A DNA stretch of 56,195 nucleotides, taken from the NCBI RefSeq assembly GCF_003194385.1, contig NZ_LAPT01000024.1:1-56195 (forward strand), in the 5' to 3' direction. A program made the translations under genes and the position numbers. Shown one piece after another: positions 48,786 to 56,090 of this stretch (positions within the stretch are counted from its first letter, which is position 1; every line of letters starts with the position of its first letter). This DNA is from Pokkaliibacter plantistimulans (GTDB taxonomy: Bacteria > Pseudomonadota > Gammaproteobacteria > Pseudomonadales > Balneatricaceae). The notes under the pieces were generated by a model that worked only from the letters and a program-made list of their open reading frames with translations, ran no database searches and had not been told where the DNA came from.

Positions 48786-49961
48786 ATGATCAAGACTATT
48801 CAAATCGATGGATTCAAATCGATTGCCACTCAGTCAGTTGAGCTGGGCAGCGTTAACTGTTTTATCGGAGCCAATGGTGTAGGTAAAAGTAATATTCTTG
48901 AAGCAATTGGGGTCCTGGGTGCCGCAGCAAATGGCAAAGTGGATGATGAGTCTCTACTGCGCCGGGGTGTTCGACCTGGAATGCCGAGGTTATACAAAAC
49001 TTCGTTTGATGGGCACAGAACACCTCCTGCCATCGGCCTTGGAGCTAGCTCTGATGGCGCAGAATATAGAGTGTCACTGTTGAATCCACTGGAAGCTCCT
49101 GAACCCGCCTGGACATACAAAACTGAGCGCTTGTCTGAGGGAGATCGAACCCTGATATCTGGAGGGGTGCGGAACCGTGGGCACTTGTCAGCCACCGCTG
49201 GGTTGGCGGCTTTGAAAATGGCAGACATCCCACCGGATAACGTAAGTGCGCAACTAATGCTAAGGCTTCAAAACTACGCGATCTATTCGCCAAACACTCC
49301 TGCATTGCGTGCAATGGCGGTGGATCCCCAATCTCGCAATCCTGTAGGTTTGTCTGGTGGGCGATTGGCTGAGGCCTTTGCTGAGTTGCGTAAAGCCGTG
49401 CTGGAGCACGATGAAAGCTTGCTTGATGATGTTCTGGAGTTGATTGATTGGGTCGCAGATGTCGACACAACAACATCTGCAGGGCAGATACTATCGCCGT
49501 CAGTGGCTCATAGTAAGTATCTGATGAAGTTCACTGATCGATTCATGGGGCGCAGCCGCAACGAGTTAACGGCCTATGATGCAAGTGAAGGAGCGCTTTA
49601 TATACTGTTCTGTGCAGTACTTTGCTTGTCTCCCGTAGCCCCCAAAACTTTTGCCATCGACAACTTGGATCAGGCACTTAACCCTCGCTTGCTGACACGG
49701 CTGACCTCTAGACTTAAGTCTTGGTTAGCGCATGCTGATAATCAGCGTCAAATGCTGTTTACGGTCCATAATCCAGCAGTGTTGGATGGATTAGATTTGG
49801 ATGACGATGAGGTAAGGCTATTTGTCGTTGAGCGTAATAACCATGGTCATACCTGCGTTCGTCGCATAGAGCTGAATGACGATCTGCGTGCTCGAAATGC
49901 AACATACCCTCTTTCTCGACTTTGGTTGATGGGTAGTTTGGGAGCCGTGCCAAATGTCTAA
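48786..49961 (+). CDS. AAA (RecF/OLD/AbiL-type) ATPase of a putative defence pair
   Basis: 391 aa. Walker A FIGANGVGKSN (about 27-37), ABC-type signature ASEGALYIL (about 264), Walker B region TFAIDNLDQALNPRL (about 290-304) with Asn where the catalytic Glu is expected, and H-loop FTVHNP (about 322). This arrangement is that of AAA_15/AAA_21 ATPases in AbiL- and PARIS-type systems. GAGGA ribosome site. It overlaps the next gene by 8 bp. DNA is AT-richer than the neighbouring LysR and reductase genes, suggesting acquisition. Confidence 0.85.
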   Translation: MIKTIQIDGFKSIATQSVELGSVNCFIGANGVGKSNILEAIGVLGAAANGKVDDESLLRRGVRPGMPRLYKTSFDGHRTPPAIGLGASSDGAEYRVSLLNPLEAPEPAWTYKTERLSEGDRTLISGGVRNRGHLSATAGLAALKMADIPPDNVSAQLMLRLQNYAIYSPNTPALRAMAVDPQSRNPVGLSGGRLAEAFAELRKAVLEHDESLLDDVLELIDWVADVDTTTSAGQILSPSVAHSKYLMKFTDRFMGRSRNELTAYDASEGALYILFCAVLCLSPVAPKTFAIDNLDQALNPRLLTRLTSRLKSWLAHADNQRQMLFTVHNPAVLDGLDLDDDEVRLFVVERNNHGHTCVRRIELNDDLRARNATYPLSRLWLMGSLGAVPNV

Positions 49962-50658
49962 GCCTTTGCAGATTGCCCTTGTAGCAGAAGGAGTGACCGA
50001 TCTAGTAGTGATTGAGGCTGGCTTAAATGCCATCCTTGCGCATCGCCGAGACTTCAAACTGACTTTGTTGCAACCTGAGGAGACACGTCCAGATATGGGC
50101 GGTGGTTGGGGCGGGGTGTTCAAATGGTGTAAGGAGTTTCGTGAGCGAGGATTTGCCTCTTTGGAACATGACTCGACACTTTCGCTATTCGATCTTGTTA
50201 TTGTGCATTTGGATGCCGATGTTGCAGACAAGAACTATGCGGACTGTGGCAGTGCTGTTGAGACTTATGCTCGTTCAGCATCATTGCCACCACTCCCTTG
50301 CTCATTACCTTGTCCACCTCCTGACGATACCGTCATGGCTTTAAAAAGAGTGCTATTAGGTTGGTTGGGGAATATTGCTACAGGCAGCAAAAGTGTTGTC
50401 TGTATCCCCTCTAAGTCAACGGAGGCATGGGTGGCCGCTGCATGCTTACCGACCGATCATTCTGCTTACCATAGTCTTGAGTGTAATGCCGATATGGAAG
50501 GGATACTGGCTCGGCTACCGAAAGCACTGCGTATTAAAAAAACTCGGCGAGAATATAACCTCAAGGCCAGAGCCATAACTGAAAACTGGCCGCAGATTGT
50601 CCAGCTATGTGGGCAAGCTGCACGTTTCCAACAAGATATCAATCTATTACTGATTTAG
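49954..50658 (+). CDS. TOPRIM-like (DUF4276/RloB-type) protein, putative defence effector
   Basis: 234 aa. N-terminal IALVAEGVTDLVVIEAGL carries an EGxTD motif (about 11-15), and FDLVIVHLDADVADK a DxD motif (about 90), the acidic set expected of a TOPRIM-type nuclease fold. Later CIPSKSTEAWVAAAC (about 150) is a conserved-looking block. The family name is by motif and gene context only. Coupled by overlap to the ATPase gene, as effector subunits are in AbiL/PARIS systems. Its 3' end overlaps that of the convergent aldo/keto reductase by 20 bp. Confidence 0.75.
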   Translation: MSKPLQIALVAEGVTDLVVIEAGLNAILAHRRDFKLTLLQPEETRPDMGGGWGGVFKWCKEFRERGFASLEHDSTLSLFDLVIVHLDADVADKNYADCGSAVETYARSASLPPLPCSLPCPPPDDTVMALKRVLLGWLGNIATGSKSVVCIPSKSTEAWVAAACLPTDHSAYHSLECNADMEGILARLPKALRIKKTRREYNLKARAITENWPQIVQLCGQAARFQQDINLLLI

Positions 50659-51469
50659 GTAATTGCAGCACACTGGCCATCACCGCCACGTTATGGCGCA
50701 GATGCTCTGCATTGAGGGTGCCGATAATGACGGAGGTGACGCCGGGTCTGGCGAAGATCAGCTCGAAGCTGGCCTGCACCGGGTCTTGCCCTGGCTGCAG
50801 ACAGATATGGCCGGAGGCCAGCGCTTTCTTGATCAGGATGCCCTTGTCGTGGCTGGCCGCATAGTCAATGACCGGCTGCTCATCCTGCTGATTGAGGTTG
50901 AGGGTGACCATGGCGCAGTCACTGTGCTGCAGTGCCAGCAGGCCGCCTTCCACGGTCTTACTGGAGATACCGGTAGCGCGCAGCTTGCCCTGTTGCTTCA
51001 GTTCATTGAGGACCTGCAGTGAACCGTAACGCTGGATATTGTCCACATCGTTGCCATCGGAGTGCAGCAACATCAGGTCGATAACGTCGGTGTTCAACCG
51101 CAGCAGCGAGCGTTCCACCGACATACGGATATGCTCCGGCGTATAGCAGTAGCTGGATTCACCATCAGTAAATTCTTCCCCCACCTTGGAGCAGATCAGC
51201 CACTGCTGGCGCTGGCCACGCAGCAGGGTGCCAAGGCGCAGCTCGCTGCTGCCATAGGCGGGGGCGGTGTCGAGCAGGTTGATGCCCAGCGCCTGGGCTT
51301 CGGCCAGCAGGTTCAGCGCGGTACGGTCATCCGGCAGCTCAAACCCGGTGGGATATTTCACCCCCTGATTGCGGCCCAGCTTGACCGTACCAAAGCCCAT
51401 CGGCGACAGCTGCAGGCCAGTGTGGCCAACAGCGCGGCGGGGCAGATCATGCAGAGTATCAGTGGTCAT
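50639..51469 (-). CDS. Aldo/keto reductase
   Basis: 276 aa from the ATG at 51469 (AGGAG site). TIM-barrel NAD(P)H-dependent oxidoreductase with the AKR tetrad: Asp in LLDTAPAYG (about 52), Tyr in the same motif, Lys in LICSKVG (about 78) and His in LMLLHSDG (about 118). Substrate unknown. It lies 17 bp downstream of an FAD oxidoreductase gene and is probably co-transcribed. The C terminus overlaps the convergent defence gene. Confidence 0.88.
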   Translation of the reverse strand: MTTDTLHDLPRRAVGHTGLQLSPMGFGTVKLGRNQGVKYPTGFELPDDRTALNLLAEAQALGINLLDTAPAYGSSELRLGTLLRGQRQQWLICSKVGEEFTDGESSYCYTPEHIRMSVERSLLRLNTDVIDLMLLHSDGNDVDNIQRYGSLQVLNELKQQGKLRATGISSKTVEGGLLALQHSDCAMVTLNLNQQDEQPVIDYAASHDKGILIKKALASGHICLQPGQDPVQASFELIFARPGVTSVIIGTLNAEHLRHNVAVMASVLQLPKSVID

Positions 51470-51486
51470 TTGGCTGCTCCTGTGGC

Positions 51487-52635
51487 TCACAGTAACTGGT
51501 CCCAGATGGGCAGGCTGACATCCGGTTCGGGCAGCCCGGCAGGCAGCGTGATGGCGTCACCGCCGGGGGCGGGCAGCATGGCCAGCACCTGATCACTGAG
51601 ATCGGCAGACAGCGCCAGTTTGGTCGGCCAGCAGACAATGGTGTCGCCCACCGCCTGAGCATAAGCGGTATCGGGGCGCACCAGACCGGACTGTCGGGGT
51701 TCGGCACGATTGATGGACAGGGTAGCCCATTCTGCCTCCCCAAGATCGACCCAGGGCAACAGCTTGCCGACCACCTCTTTGGCATGAGCGATCTGCTCCG
51801 TGCTACTGCGTTCAACGCCGCTTTCCGCGACTTCACCCCCGATATACCAGACCTGGCTGCCATCCTGATGGGGATGCGTGGTGATAGTGGCCAGTGGCTT
51901 GCTGCTGGCACCGATGCAATGGGCATAAATGGGATGAGGGTAGCGATGCTTGGCCATTACCATCTGCAAGGGGCGGCGTTGCATGGGGATGTCCAGCCCC
52001 AGCTGCCGGGTCAGGGCCTCGGTGCCTTCGCCTGCGGTCAGGACGGTACGTCTGGCACGAATCTGCAGATCGCCGTCCGTCAGCGTCCATACGCCATCGC
52101 TGAAAATCAGATTGTCACCGGCACGTGCCCTGAGCTGACGCCCGGGCAAACGCAGGGCACGCAGTACCGAAGGGACATCCAGCACGATTTCATTCAGCCG
52201 GTAGAGGCTGCCGCGAAACGCCGGGTCCTGAAAAATGGCGGGCTTGTCGGCTTCCGGGGTATCCACCCGGCCACGCAGCGCCTTGCTGGCGAAGAAGCTG
52301 GTGAGCTTGCCGCCGAGACTGCCGCTGGACCACATATAGTGGGCATCACTTAGCTGCCGTGCCGCACGCAGGTCTACATCGCCTTCACCACGCAGGGCGG
52401 CCTGCCAGCGGCCGGGCATGGCCGCGATGGCATTGGCGGCCTGTGTCAGCATGCCGTTCAGCGCATACTTGGTGCCGCCATGAATGATGCCCTGCGAACA
52501 GACGCTCTGCTTGCCCCCCAGCGTATCGGCTTCCACCAGCAGGGTGGCATAGCCCTGGTTGTGCAGGCGGTTCTGCAGCCACAGGCCCGCGATGCCGCCG
52601 CCAATAATCAGTACGTCCAGGTCCAGGGTAGTCAT
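51487..52635 (-). CDS. FAD-dependent oxidoreductase (DAO family)
   Basis: 382 aa. N-terminal dinucleotide motif VLIIGGGIAGLWLQNRL (about 8-24) followed by LLVEADTLGGKQSVCSQGIIHGG, as in glycine/D-amino-acid oxidase and related enzymes; a second FAD segment is RRTVLTAGEGTEAL (about 195). No signal peptide. Substrate unknown. First gene of a two-gene unit with the aldo/keto reductase. Confidence 0.87.
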   Translation of the reverse strand: MTTLDLDVLIIGGGIAGLWLQNRLHNQGYATLLVEADTLGGKQSVCSQGIIHGGTKYALNGMLTQAANAIAAMPGRWQAALRGEGDVDLRAARQLSDAHYMWSSGSLGGKLTSFFASKALRGRVDTPEADKPAIFQDPAFRGSLYRLNEIVLDVPSVLRALRLPGRQLRARAGDNLIFSDGVWTLTDGDLQIRARRTVLTAGEGTEALTRQLGLDIPMQRRPLQMVMAKHRYPHPIYAHCIGASSKPLATITTHPHQDGSQVWYIGGEVAESGVERSSTEQIAHAKEVVGKLLPWVDLGEAEWATLSINRAEPRQSGLVRPDTAYAQAVGDTIVCWPTKLALSADLSDQVLAMLPAPGGDAITLPAGLPEPDVSLPIWDQLL

Positions 52636-52959
52636 AACCAGTCATCTGCCTCGGAAAAACAGGGCACAAGACTACCAAAGTTAGGGCGGCGGCCAAAATG
52701 GCAAGCGCACAAAGTGGCACTGTCATATACGTCGGCCTGTCAGGCGGTTCGGGATTCCCCTTGCTGGGGCCGGGTCTTCGCGGTATGTTGCCGGGCATCA
52801 CGGATGATGAACACTTTTTGACCCCGGTGGACTGCCAGCAGGATGGCTGAGCGCTTCCCTTCCCGCATGACGTCGATGTCGACTGTTCAGCTGTTGTTCC
52901 GCGATCCGCACGTGCTCAGGCACGTTTTCTGGCTTAATCCGGGCAACAAGGACAGACCG
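52636..52959. other. Divergent intergenic region, FAD oxidoreductase / toxin gene
   Basis: 324 bp. The toxin frame is open upstream to an ATG at 52843, but that start has no properly spaced ribosome site, and a small acgtgc-tcag-gcacgt hairpin (52910-52925) followed by T4 lies in it. No other gene recognised. Confidence 0.5.
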
Positions 52960-53826
52960 ATGGCCAAGCTCTATCGCAATAATCGCGCTCCATTAGGCAA
53001 CAAGATCACACTGGTGGCAGGTAACAGCCTGCCGATCAAGGTGGAAGGATTGGGCAGCAACCGCCGCCATATCGTCCTCAAAAGCCGTAATCCACAATTG
53101 CTGACGGTCTCCGCCGTGCAGGTCAATGACCGGATGCTGGAGCAGTCACTGCGCATCGAGGTGCGTCGTGATGGCGTCGTCACCAGCCAGCGTACCTTCC
53201 TCGATGCCTTCCTCAACGACGGCACCCCTGCGCTGAGCAAAAAAGACCAGACCACTGCACCGCTGGAGGTGGAAGTACTCCCCGAGATCAGGCTGCCGGC
53301 AGACAGTACCGAGGTGGGTATGCTGACGCGGATGCTGCTGGTGGAGAATATTACGCCGGGTTTACCGGGTTACAGCAGTAGTGAGGTTGAAGAATGCATG
53401 AAATGGATGCGGTTTGTATTCATAAACAGAATGCAACTAGGGTCGGAGTTCTTTGGTGCTGGAAAGAATATCAATAATTTAGTCGAATTTGTTAAGGCGC
53501 CAAATCAAGTCGAAGGTTTTGCCAATTACCCGAAACTATCCACTGTGCTAGGTGATAATCTGGCCAGGTATATTGAAATTGCCAATGATGGAACTCATGC
53601 AAAAAACAAAGCATTTAGAGACTACATTGCACTGGCTGTTGCTACTGCACGCTTAAGTGAAAGTGAGCTTGGAAAAGATCCCTGTATTACCAAACTGTAT
53701 GCGTGGCGTACTACTGGCGCGGCATCTCCGGGGAAAAACTTTGTTCTTTTTGCCAGTAAAGGAGGACAGGATTTTTACACGTTGACGGACTCTTTTATTA
53801 AAGACTCAGGTAAAGGTGGTAAGTGA
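52960..53826 (+). CDS. Candidate secreted cell-wall-hydrolase toxin (SleB-like C-terminal domain)
   Basis: 288 aa from the ATG at 52960, 7 bp after AAGGA. No signal peptide. A beta-rich N-terminal region (about 1-112) leads into a domain whose layout recalls SleB-type hydrolases: MLTRMLLVENITPG with putative catalytic E129, FVFINRM (about 152), then VKAPNQVEGF, and a C-terminal CITKLYAWRTTG...FYTL block (242-275). Base composition shifts from GC-rich to AT-rich near 53390, inside the gene. A signal-peptide-bearing gene follows one base later. I infer an interbacterial peptidoglycan-targeting effector (type VI or similar). Similarity to SleB is by motif spacing only. Confidence 0.7.
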   Translation: MAKLYRNNRAPLGNKITLVAGNSLPIKVEGLGSNRRHIVLKSRNPQLLTVSAVQVNDRMLEQSLRIEVRRDGVVTSQRTFLDAFLNDGTPALSKKDQTTAPLEVEVLPEIRLPADSTEVGMLTRMLLVENITPGLPGYSSSEVEECMKWMRFVFINRMQLGSEFFGAGKNINNLVEFVKAPNQVEGFANYPKLSTVLGDNLARYIEIANDGTHAKNKAFRDYIALAVATARLSESELGKDPCITKLYAWRTTGAASPGKNFVLFASKGGQDFYTLTDSFIKDSGKGGK

Positions 53827-53827
53827 C

Positions 53828-54346
53828 ATGGCGTTTTGTCTTTCATTTAAAAAATACAGTTTACTTTTATCTTTTCTTATCTTTTCTTTAGCATTTAACA
53901 CTGTATTTGGCAGTGATATACCCAGTTCTCCATTTAGTGATGAGAATCAACCTACAAGTCGTTTTGATACATCAGCGAACAGCTATTTTTCTTTTCCAGA
54001 GCCCTCTATTCAGGCAAGAATTGCCAGATCGGGTAAGAATGATCAGATAAATCATTTCTGCATTGTTGGCTATCAATGGGGTAATGGAAACATGCAGGTC
54101 TGGGTGCACTGGCAAGAACAGAAGGAGATTATCCTTTGGCAAGGGGGCGATGATGAAGAGACACAGATTGCCAGCATGGCATTAGCGAGAAAAGAGCTGG
54201 TGTTGGGGCGGGATACGGTCAAATCCGAAGAGGAAATCAACGGCAGCTCCTATCTGATTACCGAATCAGCGTGGCATGACATCGTGAATGATTGTGCCAA
54301 GAATGGCAGGCAGTTCACTATTGACCCCTTTGTCAGCAATAACTGA
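53828..54346 (+). CDS. Secreted immunity-like protein 1
   Basis: 172 aa from the ATG at 53828, one base after the toxin stop, with AAAGGTGG upstream. Signal peptide (about 1-29, LLLSFLIFSLAFNTVFGSD). The mature part has two cysteines (HFCIVGYQW and NDCAKNG) likely disulfide-bonded. No known family. It is paralogous to the gene at 54611-55129: about 47 of the last 98 residues match in my hand alignment, including VGYxW, HWQE, DTVK and EINGS. Tight coupling to the toxin and export to the periplasm suggest it protects against a cell-wall toxin. Confidence 0.75.
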   Translation: MAFCLSFKKYSLLLSFLIFSLAFNTVFGSDIPSSPFSDENQPTSRFDTSANSYFSFPEPSIQARIARSGKNDQINHFCIVGYQWGNGNMQVWVHWQEQKEIILWQGGDDEETQIASMALARKELVLGRDTVKSEEEINGSSYLITESAWHDIVNDCAKNGRQFTIDPFVSNN

Positions 54347-54365
54347 AACTCAGTGTCGGTAGTGC

Positions 54366-54396
54366 AAAATGGCCCGGAGGAAAACTGGGCCATTTT
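54366..54396 (+). terminator. Rho-independent terminator after toxin/immunity unit 1
   Basis: 10-bp arms aaaatggccc / gggccatttt (54366-54375, 54387-54396), 11-base loop, tail ttatgtt. It separates the intact pair from the downstream remnant module. Confidence 0.85.
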
Positions 54397-54474
54397 TATG
54401 TTAGGCGGTATGACAAGATCATTCTTTCACCTTATTTTCCTGTTTGTGCTGTTAATAAGCATGGGTGGATTACC

Positions 54475-54609
54475 TGTCAGTCTGGCTTGTATTCCTGGCG
54501 TACTACCGGCTCAGGCAGTCCAGGGTCAAATTTCGTCTTTTTTGCGGATAAGGGTGGCCAGACGTTTTATACGCTCTCTGATGATTTCCTCTCTAAGGCA
54601 AAAAAATAA
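54475..54609 (+). pseudogene. Orphan toxin C-terminal remnant
   Basis: 44 codons and a stop, in the frame beginning at 54475, align with the last 47 residues of the toxin at 52960-53826: YSWRTTGSGSPG here against YAWRTTGAASPG there, then FVFFADKGGQTFYTL against FVLFASKGGQDFYTL; 26 of the first 40 residues match. Upstream of 54475 the frame loses similarity and no start codon with a ribosome site is visible, so it is a 5'-truncated fragment. One base separates its stop from the start of the second immunity gene, exactly as in the intact pair. Confidence 0.85.
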
Positions 54610-54610
54610 T

Positions 54611-55129
54611 ATGCGGTGGAAGAAAATGAATAATGTCTGTTGTTATGTTTTTTGCACTGTTGCCGCCTTTTCCTCCAGCATCAATATCTGTAAGGCTGAT
54701 CAGTTACCCGATGTTTTCAATAACAGCGCCAAAGAAAGAGTCGTTCTGTCAACACAGCCGTATTTTACCCGGCCACAGTCAGCGATTGCTGAGCTGATAG
54801 CGCTTTATGAAGAGAATGGAAAAACCAATCATCTTTGCACTGTCGGGTATCGCTGGGATGATGGGCATATCATGGCCTTTGCTCACTGGCAGGAAGCAAA
54901 GATGCTGGCACTGTGGGAAGGTTCTACCGATGAGGACCGACCGGATACCAGTCTGGCTCTGTCCCGGCGCCACTGGGTTTTTGGCAAAGACACCGTTAAA
55001 ACAGCCGCAGAGATTAATGGCAGTACCTATCTGGTGACGGACAAATACTGGCAGGAAATTACCGATGACTGCGAGAAAAACGGTGAACACTATACGGTCG
55101 CCCCTTTTGCACTAAACAGCAGCGAATAG
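54611..55129 (+). CDS. Secreted immunity-like protein 2 (paralogue of protein 1)
   Basis: 172 aa, the same length as its paralogue, if started at the ATG at 54611. That start leaves one base after the remnant's stop, as in the first pair, and gives a basic N-region (MRWKK) to the signal peptide; an ATG at 54626 is the alternative. The frame is open upstream to 54353 but that part overlaps the toxin remnant in another frame and is not coding. Conserved with protein 1: VGYRW, HWQE, GKDTVK, EINGSTYLVT and both cysteines. Probably confers protection against the toxin variant whose tip is left at 54475-54609. Confidence 0.75.
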   Translation: MRWKKMNNVCCYVFCTVAAFSSSINICKADQLPDVFNNSAKERVVLSTQPYFTRPQSAIAELIALYEENGKTNHLCTVGYRWDDGHIMAFAHWQEAKMLALWEGSTDEDRPDTSLALSRRHWVFGKDTVKTAAEINGSTYLVTDKYWQEITDDCEKNGEHYTVAPFALNSSE

Positions 55130-55141
55130 TAAATGCACACA

Positions 55142-55169
55142 GGTGCTGGCATAGTGCTTTGCCAGCATC
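55142..55169 (+). terminator. Probable terminator after immunity gene 2
   Basis: 9-pair stem (ggtgctggc / gccagcatc, one G-T), 10-base loop, followed by tttaaag. Short T-run, so moderate strength. Confidence 0.5.
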
Positions 55170-55303
55170 TTTAAAGTGTCTTTCCGGTTTGCTGTCAGTG
55201 GTAAAAGACTACAACAGTGCTTCTTATGAGATTTTAAATAAGATGATGCGTGCTGATGTTAATTCACCCACTCTCAGCCAGCGCCCACCTCATCTCCCTT
55301 TAT

Positions 55304-55813
55304 TCAGCCTGCCTTTGCCAGATGTTTGCACATCAATATTGCACCCATACTGCTGCCATCGGCCAGAGACTGGGTGGCCGCGCTGACTGACATATAGCCC
55401 TGATGGCGGTAGAAGTGCTCGGCGTTATATGAGGCATACAGCTCCAGTACGCTCACGCCACTCTGATAGCACTGCTCTTCCACCGCCCTGAGCAGACTGA
55501 CACCCACACCCTGGCCGCTGCAGCCGGGGTCAACATACAGTGCCTGCAGTCTGGACTGGGCCGGTAACGCCAGCACAAACCCCACTATCTGCCCCGTTGC
55601 TGACAGGGCGACCTGACAGACCGTGCTGTCCTTGTCGACCAGATGGGCCAGCCAGGCACAACGATACTCATCCGGTTCAGGTGACCAGGAAGACAGGATG
55701 TCGGCAGCGTAGTGTGTTGGGGAGATGGCGTGCACCGCTGCATAGTGCACGGCCACCATATCGGTGGCGTCGTCGGCGGTGGCGGGGCGGAGCTGGATGG
55801 CAGGTGGAGTCAT
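55304..55813 (-). CDS. GNAT-family N-acetyltransferase
   Basis: 169 aa from the ATG at 55813; a GTG at 55855 is an alternative and neither has a clear ribosome site. GNAT fold with the acetyl-CoA motif LQALYVDPGCSGQGVGVSLLRAVE (split about 85-108) and a typical ending VLELYASYNAEHFYRHQGY. Acceptor substrate cannot be told. It stands alone between the immunity locus and the palindromic repeat. Confidence 0.85.
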   Translation of the reverse strand: MTPPAIQLRPATADDATDMVAVHYAAVHAISPTHYAADILSSWSPEPDEYRCAWLAHLVDKDSTVCQVALSATGQIVGFVLALPAQSRLQALYVDPGCSGQGVGVSLLRAVEEQCYQSGVSVLELYASYNAEHFYRHQGYMSVSAATQSLADGSSMGAILMCKHLAKAG

Positions 55814-55866
55814 GGCAGGCGCCTGTTGAGGGGGCGAAGGGATGGCATAAAGCACGATCAGGTTTT

Positions 55867-56010
55867 AACAGGTCGTTGAAAATCTATCTGCGTTGCCGAA
55901 TACCGCGTCAAAAACAGGCTCAAAATGCTCATTTAGTCCACTAAACTCCGCTTTTTCGCCTGTTTTTTCCTTGTCTCGGCTGCCTCGATGACGTTTTTCA
56001 ACAGCCTGTT
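55867..56010. repeat. Palindromic MITE/REP-like repeat, copy 2
   Basis: 144 bp with terminal inverted repeats aacaggtcgttgaaaa / ttttcaacagcctgtt (14 of 16 complementary) and an internal palindrome centred on tttagtccactaaa. Nearly identical to copy 1 at 109-269 apart from a 17-base block missing here. It lies 53 bp upstream of the GNAT start. Confidence 0.88.
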
Positions 56011-56090
56011 AGATGTCACATCCCCCTTGATCTTTCATCGAGTGTGTTCATAATTTTCTATCGTTCATGAATCGTGAATAGAATGAAAAA

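Noticed and set aside
52843-52959. In-frame upstream extension of the toxin gene to an ATG at 52843
   Set aside because: The only Shine-Dalgarno-like bases abut the ATG, while the ATG at 52960 has AAGGA at ideal spacing; experimental N terminus would settle it.
54353-54610. Upstream part of the open frame leading into immunity gene 2
   Set aside because: It overlaps the toxin remnant, which is in a different frame, and adds no plausible signal peptide; the start at 54611 mirrors the intact pair.
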